A stretch of 64,000 bases of DNA, taken from assembly GCA_964036275.1 (NCBI GenBank), contig CAXIWQ010000346.1, positions 1 through 64,000 on the forward strand. The letters are read 5' to 3'. The notes beneath the pieces were generated by a model. The model saw only the letters and a list, made by a program, of their open reading frames with translations. It was not told the DNA's origin and made no database searches. A program made the translations under genes and the position numbers. This stretch comes from Litoditis marina. Lineage: Eukaryota; Nematoda; Chromadorea; Rhabditida; Rhabditidae. Below are positions 37,301 to 49,236 of this stretch, one piece after another (within the stretch, counting starts at the first letter, position 1; every line of letters begins with the position of its first letter).

Positions 37301-39475
37301 CTTGTTCCTCCCAAAACCAGAACCCACTATTCTACCTGTTTCCAAGGCACGAAAACAGTCCCGGACTTGACCAAATCGAAATATCCAATATGAAGGTCTG
37401 GTTAGACCTAAAAATGAGTTAACTATGGTAGAAAAATACGTACAAAACGAATGTCAGGTTTTCGGAACCATCCGATTAGGTTTAGCCCTACTTGAACGTA
37501 TTTGACGGCGCGTGCTTCCCCCAAACACAGCAGAACTCAGAGAAAGTCTGACAATTGAACAGAAGTTCGAAAGGGCCATACATCCAATCGAACATAAGTC
37601 CAACAGTGAGAGAAAGATAGAGAAAGAGAGAGGAGAAGAAAGAGAGAGAGAGAGAGAAAGAGAGAAGGAAAGAGAAGAGAAGAGAGAGAGAAGAGAGCAC
37701 AGACACGTTTTTTCCATTCGAAAATAATGTTACTCTTATTACTCCCAAAACCAGAACCCACTATTCTACCTGTTTCCAAGGCACGAACAACCGTCCCGGA
37801 CTTGACCAAATCGAAATATCCAATATGAAGGTCTGGTTAGACCTATATTAGGTTAACTAGGGTGGAAAATTACGTAGAAAACGAATATCATGTTTTTGAA
37901 ACCATCCGATTAGTTTTAGCCCTACTTTAACGTATTTGACGGCGCGTGCTTCCCCCAAACACAGCAGAATTCGAAGACAGTCTGACAATTGAACATAAGT
38001 TCGAAAGGGCCATACATCCAATCGAACATAAGTCCAACAGTGAGAGAAAGATAGAGAAAGAGAGAGGAGAAGAAAGAGAGAGAGAGAGAGAAAGAGAGAA
38101 GGAAAGAGAAGAGAAGAGAGAGAGAAGAGAGCACAGACACGTTTTTTCCATTCGAAAATAATGTTACTCTTATTACTCCCAAAACCAGAACCCACTATTC
38201 TACCTGTTTCCAAGGCACGAACAACCGTCCCGGACTTGACCAAATCGAAATATCCAATATGAAGGTCTGGTTAGACCTATATTAGGTTAACTAGGGTGGA
38301 AAATTACGTAGAAAACGAATATCATGTTTTTGAAACCATCCGATTAGTTTTAGCCCTACTTTAACGTATTTGACGGCGCGTGCTTCCCCCAAACACAGCA
38401 GAATTCGAAGACAGTCTGACAATTGAACATAAGTTCGAATGGGCCATATATCCAATCGAACAATAGTCCAACAGTCCTACAATCTCATTTCTACAATTGA
38501 GAGAGAGAAAGAGAGAAGGAGAGAGAAAGAGAGAAGGAAAGAGAAGAGACGAGAGAGAAGAGAGCACATACACGTTTCTTACATTTGAAAATAATGTTAC
38601 TCTTAGTCCTCCCAAAACCAAAACCCAATATTCTTCTGACAATTGAACAAGAGTTCGAAAGGGCCATAAATCCAATCAAAAACAAAACCCACTATTCTAC
38701 CTGTGTCCAAGGCACGAAAAACCGTCCCGGACTTGACCAAATCGAAATACCCAATATGGAGGTCTGGTTAGACCTAAATTAAGTTAACTGTGGTAGCAAA
38801 ATACGTAGAAAACGAATAATAGGTTTTCGAAACCATCCGATTAGTTTTAGCCCTATTTCAACGTTATTGACGGCGCGTGCTTCCCCCAAACACAGCAGAA
38901 CTCAAAGACAGTCTGACAATTGGACAGAAGTTCGAAAGGGCCATAAATCCAATCGAGCAATAGTCCAGCAGTCCTACAATCTCATTTCTATAATTGAGAG
39001 AGAGAAAGAGAGAAGGAGAGAGAAAGAGATAAGGAAAGAGAAAAGACGAGGGGGAAGAGAGCACAGATACGTTTTTTACATTTGAAAATAATGTTACTCT
39101 TATTCCTCCCAAAACCAAAACCCAATATTCTTCCATAGCACGAAAGAAGAGAGCACAGACACGTTTTTTACATTTGAAAATAATGTTACTCTTATTCCTC
39201 CCAAAACCAAAACCCAATATTCTTCTGACAATTGAACAAGAGTTCGAAAGGGCCATAAATCCAATCAAAACCAAAACCCACTATTCTACCTGTGTTCAAG
39301 GCACGAAAAACCGTCCCGGACTTGACCAAATCGAAATACCGAATATGGAGGTCTGGTTAGACCTAAATTGAGTTAACTATGGTAGAAAAATACGTAGAAA
39401 ACGAATATCAGGTTTTCGGAACCATCCGATTAGTTTTAGCCCCACTTCAACGTATTTGACGGCGCGTGCTCCCCC

Positions 39476-41222
39476 CAAACACAGCAGAACTCAAAGACAG
39501 TCTGACAATTGAACAGAAGTTCGAAAGGGCCATACATCCAATCGAACAATATTCCAACAGTCCTACAATCTCATTTCTATTATTGAGAGAGAGAAAGAGA
39601 GAAGGAGAGAAAGAAAAAGAGAAGGAAAGAGAAGAGACGAGAGAGAAGAGAGCACATACACGTTTCTTACATTTGAAAATAATGTTACTCTTAGTCCTCC
39701 CAAAACCAAAACCCAATATTCTTCTGACAATTGAACAAGAGTTCGAAAGGGCCATAAATCCAATCAAAAACAAAACCCACTATTCTACCTGTGTCCAAGG
39801 CACGAAAAACCGTCCCGGACTTGACCAAATCGAAATACCCAATATGGAGGTCTGGTTAGACCTAAATTAAGTTAACTATGGTAGAAAAATACGTAGAAAA
39901 CGAATATTAGGTTTTCGAAACCATCCGATTAGTTTTAGCCCTATTTCAACGTATTTGACGGCGCGTGCTTCCCCCAAACACAGCAGAACTCAAAGACAGT
40001 CTGACAATTGGACAGAAGTTCGAAAGGGCCATAAATCCAATCGAGCAATAGTCCAGCAGTCCTACAATCTCATTTCTATAATTGAGAGAGAGAAAGAGAG
40101 AAGGAGAGAGAAAGAGATAAGGAAAGAGAAAAGACGAGAGAGAAAAGAGCACAGACACGTTTTTTACATTTGAAAATAATGTTACTCTTATTCCTCCCAA
40201 AACCAAAACCCAATATTCTTCCATAGCACGAAAGAAGAGAGCACAGACACGTTTTTTACATTTGAAAATAATGTTACTCTTATTCCTCCCAAAACCAAAA
40301 CCCAATATTCTTCCATAGCACGAAAGAAGAGAGCACAGACACGTTTTTTACATTTGAAAATAATGTTACTCTTATTCCTCCCAAAACCAAAACCCAATAT
40401 TCTTCTGACAATTGAACAAGAGTTCGAAAGGGCCATAAATCCAATCAAAACCAAAACCCACTATTCTACCTGTGTTCAAGGCACGAAAAACCGTCCCGGA
40501 CTTGACCAAATCGAAATACCGAATATGGAGGTCTGGTTAGACCTAAATTGAGTTAACTATGGTAGAAAAATACGTAGAAAACGAATATCAGGTTTTCGGA
40601 ACCATCCGATTAGTTTTAGCCCCACTTCAACGTATTTGACGGCGCGTGCTCCCCCCAAACACAGCAGAACTCAAAGACAGTCTGACAATTGAACAGAAGT
40701 TCGAAAGGGCCATACATCCAATCGAACAATATTCCAACAGTCCTACAATCTCATTTCTATTATTGAGAGAGAGAAAGAGAGAAGGAGAGAAAGAAAAAGA
40801 GAAGGAAAGAGAAGAGACGAGAGAGAAGAGAGCACATACACGTTTCTTACATTTGAAAATAATGTTACTCTTAGTCCTCCCAAAACCAAAACTCAATATT
40901 CTTCTGACAATTGAACAAGAGTTCGAAAGGGCCATAAATCCAATCAAAAACAAAACCCACTATTCTACCTGTGTCCAAGGCACGAAAAACCGTCCCGGAC
41001 TTGACCAAATCGAAATACCCAATATGGAGGTCTGGTTAGACCTAAATTAAGTTAACTATGGTAGAAAAATACGTAGAAAACGAATATTAGGTTTTCGAAA
41101 CCATCCGATTAGTTTTAGCCCTATTTCAACGTTATTGACGGCGCGTGCTTCCCCCAAACACAGCAGAACTCAAAGACAGTCTGACAATTGGACAGAAGTT
41201 CGAAAGGGCCATAAATCCAATC
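39476..41222. repeat. Left arm of a 1.75-kb palindrome
   Basis: Every checked position pairs with its partner at coordinate sum 83,312. Examples are 40646/42666, 41050/42262, 39946/43366, 40188/43124, 39563/43749 and 41160/42152. There is no indel over the arm. Private variants are shared, for example AAACTCAATATTC at about 40888 with GAATATTGAGTTT at 42412. See the right arm. Confidence 0.88.
40149..40410 (-). repeat. 92-bp sub-repeat, three copies, within Sat600
   Basis: GCACAGACACG recurs at about 40149, 40241 and 40333. Each interval holds TACATTTGAAAATAATG, the CCTCCCAAAACC stretch and TTCCATAGCACG. The result is a small tandem of the G/T-rich module alone. It is mirrored at about 42902-43163 in the right arm of the palindrome. 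A two-copy version is seen near 39066-39235. Confidence 0.82.
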
Positions 41223-41575
41223 GAGCAATAGTCCAGCAGTCCTACAATCTCATTTCTATTATTGAGAGAGAGAAAGAGAGAAGGAGAGAAAGAAAAAGAG
41301 AAGGAAAGAGAAGAGACGAGAGAGAAGAGAGCACATACACGTTTCTTACATTTGAAAATAATGTTACTCTTATTCCTCCCAAAACCAAAACCCAATATTC
41401 TTCTGACAATTGAACAAGAGTTCGAAAGGGCCATAAATCCAATCAAAACCAAAACCCACTATTCTACCTGTGTCCAAGGCACGAAAAACCGTCCCAGACT
41501 TGACCAAATCGAAATACCCAATATGGAGGTCTGGTTAGACCTAAATGAAGTTAACTAGGGTAGAACATTATGTAA

Positions 41576-43836
41576 AAAACGTGTCTGTGCTCTTTTCTCT
41601 CTCGTCTTTTCTCTTTCCTTATCTCTTTCTCTTTCCTTCTCTCTTTCTCTCTTTCTCTTGTTTTCTCCCTCTCTCTCTTTTTTTTTCTCTTTGGCGGCAA
41701 CCGGTAAACGTGCTGTCGACTTGATGCACGCATGCTTTGCACGTTAGGGGCGGGCCGGGCTTTTATTCCCACGCAAATTATAGAAATGAGATTGTAGGAC
41801 TGTTGGACTATTGCTCAATTGGATATATGGCCCTTTCGAACTTATGTTCAATTGTCAGACTGTCTTTGAATTCTGCTGTATTTGGGGGAAGCAGGCGCCG
41901 TCAAATACGTTAAAGTAAGGGTAAAAATAATCGGATGGTTTCAAAAGATATTCGTTTTCTACGTATTTTGCTACCACAGTTAACTTAATTTAGGTCTAAC
42001 CAGACCTCCATATTGGGTATTTCGATTTGGTCAAGTCCGGGACGGTTTTTCGTGCCTTGGACACAGGTAGAATAGTGGGTTTTGTTTTTGATTGGATTTA
42101 TGGCCCTTTCGAACTTCTGTCCAATTGTCAGACTGTCTTTGAGTTCTGCTGTGTTTGGGGGAAGCACGCGCCGTCAATAACGTTGAAATAGGGCTAAAAC
42201 TAATCGGATGGTTTCGAAAACCTAATATTCGTTTTCTACGTATTTTTCTACCATAGTTAACTTAATTTAGGTCTAACCAGACCTCCATATTGGGTATTTC
42301 GATTTGGTCAAGTCCGGGACGGTTTTTCGTGCCTTGGACACAGGTAGAATAGTGGGTTTTGTTTTTGATTGGATTTATGGCCCTTTCGAACTCTTGTTCA
42401 ATTGTCAGAAGAATATTGAGTTTTGGTTTTGGGAGGACTAAGAGTAACATTATTTTCAAATGTAAGAAACGTGTATGTGCTCTCTTCTCTCTCGTCTCTT
42501 CTCTTTCCTTCTCTTTTTCTTTCTCTCCTTCTCTCTTTCTCTCTCTCAATAATAGAAATGAGATTGTAGGACTGTTGGAATATTGTTCGATTGGATGTAT
42601 GGCCCTTTCGAACTTCTGTTCAATTGTCAGACTGTCTTTGAGTTCTGCTGTGTTTGGGGGGAGCACGCGCCGTCAAATACGTTGAAGTGGGGCTAAAACT
42701 AATCGGATGGTTCCGAAAACCTGATATTCGTTTTCTACGTATTTTTCTACCATAGTTAACTCAATTTAGGTCTAACCAGACCTCCATATTCGGTATTTCG
42801 ATTTGGTCAAGTCCGGGACGGTTTTTCGTGCCTTGAACACAGGTAGAATAGTGGGTTTTGGTTTTGATTGGATTTATGGCCCTTTCGAACTCTTGTTCAA
42901 TTGTCAGAAGAATATTGGGTTTTGGTTTTGGGAGGAATAAGAGTAACATTATTTTCAAATGTAAAAAACGTGTCTGTGCTCTCTTCTTTCGTGCTATGGA
43001 AGAATATTGGGTTTTGGTTTTGGGAGGAATAAGAGTAACATTATTTTCAAATGTAAAAAACGTGTCTGTGCTCTCTTCTTTCGTGCTATGGAAGAATATT
43101 GGGTTTTGGTTTTGGGAGGAATAAGAGTAACATTATTTTCAAATGTAAAAAACGTGTCTGTGCTCTTTTCTCTCTCGTCTTTTCTCTTTCCTTATCTCTT
43201 TCTCTCTCCTTCTCTCTTTCTCTCTCTCAATTATAGAAATGAGATTGTAGGACTGCTGGACTATTGCTCGATTGGATTTATGGCCCTTTCGAACTTCTGT
43301 CCAATTGTCAGACTGTCTTTGAGTTCTGCTGTGTTTGGGGGAAGCACGCGCCGTCAAATACGTTGAAATAGGGCTAAAACTAATCGGATGGTTTCGAAAA
43401 CCTAATATTCGTTTTCTACGTATTTTTCTACCATAGTTAACTTAATTTAGGTCTAACCAGACCTCCATATTGGGTATTTCGATTTGGTCAAGTCCGGGAC
43501 GGTTTTTCGTGCCTTGGACACAGGTAGAATAGTGGGTTTTGTTTTTGATTGGATTTATGGCCCTTTCGAACTCTTGTTCAATTGTCAGAAGAATATTGGG
43601 TTTTGGTTTTGGGAGGACTAAGAGTAACATTATTTTCAAATGTAAGAAACGTGTATGTGCTCTCTTCTCTCTCGTCTCTTCTCTTTCCTTCTCTTTTTCT
43701 TTCTCTCCTTCTCTCTTTCTCTCTCTCAATAATAGAAATGAGATTGTAGGACTGTTGGAATATTGTTCGATTGGATGTATGGCCCTTTCGAACTTCTGTT
43801 CAATTGTCAGACTGTCTTTGAGTTCTGCTGTGTTTG
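41576..43836 (+). repeat. Sat600 satellite array, plus block 4
   Basis: Four rearranged monomers with anchors near 42030, 42308, 42808 and 43489. The minus-to-plus switch is at ATTATGTAAAAAACGTGTC. Here the minus word ACGTAAAAAACG and the plus word ATGTAAAAAACG share about ten bases. The block ends abruptly in the tail module at GCTGTGTTTGAAC, where Sat130 sequence begins. Variants such as GTAAGGGTAAAA with the adjacent loss of AACCTG (41918-41955) match the minus block near 37030-37070. Confidence 0.88.
42090..43836. repeat. Right arm of a 1.75-kb palindrome
   Basis: Reverse complement of 39476-41222. The loop between the arms is 41223-42089, 867 bp. The centre of symmetry is about 41656. 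Translations of matching frames on the two arms are identical, for example 119 codons at 43007-43366 and 39946-40305. The outer edge coincides with the junction to the Sat130 array. Confidence 0.88.
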
Positions 43837-43839
43837 AAC

Positions 43840-43890
43840 TTTTTCCTGCAAACAGTCGATAACCGCGTTAATTCGTATTTTGTGGCTACT
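43840..43890 (-). repeat. Inverted Sat130 fragment at the array edge
   Basis: This 51-nt piece, starting near AACTTTTTCCTGCAAACAG, is the exact reverse complement of about 45726-45776. The match includes that unit's private loss of the TGCAGCTACA segment before GCAGGAAAAAG. It was therefore copied from an internal unit in reverse orientation at the boundary with Sat600. Confidence 0.85.
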
Positions 43891-46800
43891 TTATATTCTG
43901 TGGCGCACAGCCACCAAAGACAAATTAACGCGGTTATCGACTCTTCGCCTTGCAGCTACAGAAAAAAGTTTATACGGCTATCAAGTCTGTTGCTCCCAAC
44001 TACAAAAACCTAATACGACTTTATATTATGTGGCGCACAGCCACAAAAGACAAATTAACGCGGTTATTGACTCTTTGCCTTGCAGCTACAGAAAAAAGTT
44101 TATACGGCTATCAAGTCTGTTGCTCCCAGCTACAAAAACCTAATACGACTTCATATTCTGTGGCGCACAGCCACAAAAGACAAATTAACGCGGTTATTGA
44201 CTCTCTACAGTGCAGCTACAGAAAAAGTGTATACGGCTATCAAGTATGTTGCTCCCAGCTACAAAACCTAATACGACTTTATATTCTGTGGCGCACAGCC
44301 ACAAAAGACAAATTAACGCGGTTATTGACTCTTTGCCTTGCAGCTACAGAAAAAGTTTATACGGCTATCAAGTCTGTTGCTCCCAGCTACAAAAACCTAA
44401 TACGACTTCATATTCTGTGGCGCACAGCCACAAAAGACAAATTAACGCGGTTATTGACTCTCTACAGTGCAGCTACAGAAAAAGTTTATACGGCTATCAA
44501 GTCTGTTGCTCCCAGCTACAAAAACCTAATACGACTTCATATTCTGTGGCGCACAGCCACAAAAGACAAATTAACGCGGTTATTGACTCTCTACAGTGCA
44601 GCTACAGGAAAAAAATCATACGGCTATCAAGTCTGTTGCTCCCAACTACAAAAACCTTATACGACTTTATATTCTTTGGCGCACAGCCACAAAATACGAA
44701 TTAACGCGGTTATCGACTATTCGGCTTGCAGTTACAGAAGAAAAAAATTATACGGCTATCAATTCTGTTGCTCCCAGCTACAAAAACCTAATACGACAAT
44801 CGATTCTGTGGCGCACAGCCACAAAATACGAATTAACGCGGTTATTGACTCTTTGCCTTGCAGCTACAGAAAAAGTTTTCACGGCTATCAATTCTGTTGC
44901 TCCCAGCTACAAAAACCTGATACGACAATCTATTCTGCGGCGCACAGCCACAAAATACGAATTAACGCGGTTATCGACTCTTTGCCTTGCACCTACAGAG
45001 AACAGTTCATACGGCTATCAAATCTGTTGCTCCCAGCTACAAAAACCTAATACGACAATCTATTCTGTGACGCACAGCCACGAAATACGAATTAACGCGG
45101 TTATCGACTCTTCGGCTGGCAGTTACAGAAGAAAAAAAAATCATAGGGCTATCAAGTCTGTTGCTCCCAACTACAAAAACCTAATACGACTTTATATTCT
45201 GTGGCGCACAGCCACCAAAGACAAATTAACGCGGTTATCGACTCTTCGCCTTGCAGCTACAGAAAAAGTTTATACGGCTATCACTTCTGTTGCTCCCAGC
45301 TACAAAAACCTAATACGACCATCTATTCTGTGGCGCACAGACACAAATGACAAATTAACGCGGTTATTGACTCTTCGCCTTGCAGCTACAGAAAAAAGTT
45401 TATACGGCTATCAATTCTGTTGCTCCCAGCTACAAAAACCTAATACGACCATCTTCTCTGTGGCGCACAGCCACTAAATACGAATTAACGCGGTTATTGA
45501 CTCTTTGCCTTGCAGCTACAAAAAAAGTTTATACGGCTATCAATTCTGTTGCTCCCAGCTACAAAAACCTAATACGACTTTATATTCTGTGGCGCACAGC
45601 CACAAAATACGAATTAACGCGGTTATCGACTCTTTGCCTTGCAGCTACAGAAAAAGTTCATACGGCTATCGAGTATGTTGCTCCCAGCTACAAAAACCTA
45701 ATACGACATCTATTCTTTGGCGCACAGCCACAAAATACGAATTAACGCGGTTATCGACTGTTTGCAGGAAAAAGTTTATACGGCTATCAAGTCTGTTGCT
45801 CCCAGCTACAAAAACCTGATACGACAATCTATTCTGCGGCGCACAGCCACAAAATACGAATTAACGCGGTTATCGACTCTTTGCCTTGCAACTACAGAGA
45901 ACAGTTCATACGGCTATCAAATCTGTTGCTCCCAGCTACAAAAACCTAATACGACAATCTATTCTGTGACGCACAGCCACGAAATACGAATTAACGCGGT
46001 TATCGACTCTTCGGCTGGCAGTTACAGAAGAAAAAAAAATCATAGGGCTATCAAGTCTGTTGCTCCCAACTACAAAAACCTAATACGACTTTATATTCTG
46101 TGGCGCACAGCCACCAAAGACAAATTAACGCGGTTATTGACTCTTTGCCTTGCAGCTACAGAAAAAAGTTCATACGGCTATCAAGTATGTTGCTCCCAGC
46201 TAGAAAAAACTAATACAACTATCTATTCTGTGGCACACAGCCACAAAATACAAATTAACGCGGTTATCGACTCTTCGCCTTGCAGCTACAGAAAAAAGTT
46301 TATACGGCTATCACTTCTGTTGCTCCCAGCTACAAAAACCTAATACGACCATCTATTCTGTGGCGCACAGCCACAAATGACAAATTAACGCGGTTATTGA
46401 CTCTTCGCCTTGCAGCTACAGAAAAAAGTTAATACGGCTATCAATTCTGTTGCTCCCAGCTACAAAAACCTAATACGACCATCTTCTCTGTGGCGCACAG
46501 CCACAAAATACGAATAAACGCGGTTATCGACTCTTTGCCTTGCAACTACAGAGAACAGTTCATACGGCTATCAAATCTGTTGCTCCCAGCTACAAAAACC
46601 TAATACGACAATCTATTCTGTGACGCACAGCCACGAAATACGAATTAACGCGGTTATCGACTCTTCGGCTGGCAGTTACAGAAGAAAAAAAAATCATAGG
46701 GCTATCAAGTCTGTTGCTCCCAACTACAAAAACCTAATACGACTTTATATTCTGTGGCGCACAGCCACCAAAGACAAATTAACGCGGTTATCGACTCTTC

Positions 46801-48261
46801 GCCTTGCAGCTACAGAAAAAAGTTTATACGGCTATCACTTCTGTTGCTCCCAGCTACAAAAACCTAATACGACCATCTATTCTGTGGCGCACAGCCACAA
46901 ATGACAAATTAACGCGGTTATTGACTCTTCGCCTTGCAGCTACAGAAAAAAGTTTATACGGCTATCAATTCTGTTGCTCCCAGCTACAAAAACCTAATAC
47001 GACCATCTTCTCTGTGGCGCACAGCCACTAAATACGAATTAACGCGGTTATTGACTCTTTGCCTTGCAGCTACAAAAAAAGTTTATACGGCTATCAATTC
47101 TGTTGCTCCCAGCTACAAAAACCTAATACGACTTTATATTCTGTGGCGCACAGCCACAAAATACGAATTAACGCGGTTATCGACTCTTTGCCTTGCAGCT
47201 ACAGAAAAAGTTCATACGGCTATCGAGTATGTTGCTCCCAGCTACAAAAACCTAATACGACATCTATTCTTTGGCGCACAGCCACAAAATACGAATTAAC
47301 GCGGTTATCGACTGTTTGCTCTGCAGCTACAGGAAAAAGTTTATACGGCTATCAAGTCTGTTGCTCCCAGCTACAAAAACCTGATACGACAATCTATTCT
47401 GCGGCGCACAGCCACAAAATAAGAATTAACGCGGTTATCGACTATTTGCCTTGCAACTACAGAGAACAGTTCATACGGCTATCAAATCTGTTGCTCCCAG
47501 CTACAAAAACCTAATACGACAATCTATTCTGTGACGCACAGCCACGAAATACGAATTAACGCGGTTATCGACTCTTCGGCTGGCAGTTACAGAAGAAAAA
47601 AAAATCATAGGGCTATCAAGTCTGTTGCTCCCAACTACAAAAACCTAATACGACTTTATATTCTGTGGCGCACAGCCACCAAAGACAGATTAACGCGGTT
47701 ATTGACTCTTTGCCTTGCAGCTACAGAAAAAAGTTCATACGGCTATCAAGTATGTTGCTCCCAGCTAGAAAAAACTAATACAACTATCTATTCTGTGGCA
47801 CACAGCCACAAAATACAAATTAACGCGGTTATCGACTCTTCGCCTTGCAGCTACAGAAAAAAGTTTATACGGCTATCACTTCTGTTGCTCCCAGCTACAA
47901 AAACCTAATACGACCATCTATTCTGTGGCGCACAGCCACAAATGACAAATTAACGCGGTTATTGACTCTTCGCCTTGCAGCTACAGAAAAAAGTTAATAC
48001 GGCTATCAATTCTGTTGCTCCCAGCTACAAAAACCTAATACGACCATCTTCTCTGTGGCGCACAGCCACTAAATACGAATTAACGCGGTTATTGACTCTT
48101 TGCCTTGCAGCTACAAAAAAAGTTTATACGGCTATCAATTCTGTTGCTCCCAGCTACAAAAACCTAATACGACTTTATATTCTGTGGCGCACAGCCACAA
48201 ACGACAAATTAACGCGGTTATTGACTCTTCGCCTTGCAGCTACAGAAAACAGTTTATACGG
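43891..48261 (+). repeat. Sat130 tandem array (about 34 units of 130 bp)
   Basis: Head-to-tail units of 129-133 bp with TTAACGCGGTTAT, CTTGCAGCTACAG, ACGGCTATCAA, GTTGCTCCCAGC, ACCTAATACGAC and a conserved hairpin TGTGGCGCACAGCCACA (6-bp stem, 5-nt loop). A higher-order period of about 1,554 bp (12 units) relates 45380 to 46934 and 45505 to 47059. Two of the three forward frames of the unit lack stops, so long open frames appear by chance, for example 43950-45050 with 366 codons. Because 130 is not a multiple of three, these frames read the same DNA in different phases, which argues against a protein. The last unit runs directly into the BEL/Pao fragment. Confidence 0.93.
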
Positions 48262-48820
48262 GACAATACCATCTTCGTAGAGCAATTGCAACTCGGAATT
48301 ATTGAAAAAATTCCAAATAACCATATAGACGAAAGTTCAATCATTCATTATTTGCCACACCACCCGGTTGTCACACCTAACAAAACTTCCACTAAAGTGC
48401 GCATTGTTTATGATGCCTCAGCTAAAACAAAGGGACACAACTCTTTGAACGAATGTTTATACCGTGGTCCTGTCTTATTACCTGATCTTGCTGGTATTCT
48501 TCTTCGATCACGTTTTCCTAACATTCTTGTAATAAGTGATATTGAAAAAGCATTCTTACAAATTGAACTGGATCTTCCAGATAGGGAAGTTACACGTTTC
48601 TTATGGTTGAAAGACATTACACAACCTCCAATCAAGTCCAACTTACAAGAATATCGTTTCGTTCGAGTACCATTCGGAGTTATTTCAAGCCCATTTCTTC
48701 TTGGAGCTACAATAATTCACCATCTTGATAATTCCGAAATTACAATTTCTTCTGATCTTTTACGTAATCTTTACGTTGATAATGCAATGTTGGGTGCTCA
48801 AAGCACAGCAGAAGCTAGGA
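48262..48820 (+). pseudogene. BEL/Pao retrotransposon reverse transcriptase fragment
   Basis: This is a truncated reverse transcriptase domain of an LTR retrotransposon that would copy RNA to DNA in cytoplasmic particles. It lies in an open frame (48100-48882, 260 codons). Only about residues 55-240 are RT; earlier residues are Sat130 in translation. Motifs in order: EQLQLGIIEKIP, YLPHHPVV, VRIVYDASAK (from residue 100), SLNECLYRGPVLLPDL, DIEKAFLQIEL (first catalytic Asp at residue 147), RFVRVPFGVISSPFLL, and LYVDN (residues 224-228). The last box has Asp-Asn in place of Asp-Asp. After AQSTAEA the family likeness stops. Gag, protease, the N-terminal part of RT, RNase H, integrase and LTRs are absent. 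The wording resembles nematode-type BEL elements, but this is from memory of the family and not from a search. Confidence 0.88.
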
Positions 48821-49236
48821 AGAACACCTTATTTCTTCCTTTTTTAACTTTATCTATACATAATTTAATTACTTCTTCATAATAACCTCTTTGACATCTT
48901 TCCATAATACCTTTATTTAACTTCTTTTTCTCTTCTTTTTTGCCTTATCTTCTTTTTATCTCACTTTCATTTCATATTTACCTAATAACAACACATACCA
49001 TGTATATTATAACTAGAAAACAAACTCATATATAACGTTAACAATATTTCTAGGAGGGGTCTGTCCTCCGTGGAATTAAAACAGGGGTTCGTTTTGATGG
49101 GGTTCACAAAAGGTGGAGGCAGGTAACGGAGTGTGTTGCCTCCATCGCCTCCATTACGAATTTTTATGGTGGGCCTTTACCAAACCTTCCGGAAAGGCAG
49201 CAGCCCTGCTGAAACCACACGCTCTCTGTATCAGGT
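48821..49236. other. Spacer between retroelement fragments, no gene
   Basis: T-rich sequence to about 49060, then a GC-richer stretch. It holds two small hairpins: GGAGG/CCTCC near 49053-49070 and GGAGGCA/TGCCTCC at 49115-49121 and 49137-49143. No recognisable RT of the downstream Penelope-like fragment and no LTR is seen. It could be flank captured with one of the two retroelements. Confidence 0.55.

Larger units (their letters stand above)
33434..41575 (-). repeat. Sat600 satellite array, long minus block
   Basis: About 17 minus-strand monomers, counted by GACTTGACCAAATCG or a close variant. Both long and short forms occur. Several monomers are internally spliced: AATATTCTTCTGACAATTG at about 35391, 38631, 39220, 39718, 40402, 40898 and 41397 joins the G/T-rich module directly to the tail module. 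Arg/Glu/Lys-rich frames such as those at 39466-39870 and 40646-41050 are read through the GA tract and are not supported as proteins. A tandem duplication of about 1,180 bp relates 39466 to 40646. Confidence 0.9.

Noticed and set aside
43950..45050. 366-codon frame across Sat130 as a repetitive protein gene
   Set aside because: The unit is 130 bp, so successive units are read in different phases and the protein repeat is not maintained. It stays open because the unit has few stops and occasional indels skip the closed phase.
48883..49236. Long terminal repeat of the BEL fragment or ribozyme-bearing repeat of the Penelope-like fragment
   Set aside because: No direct repeat partner on the other side, no TG...CA ends, and no hammerhead core in this stretch.
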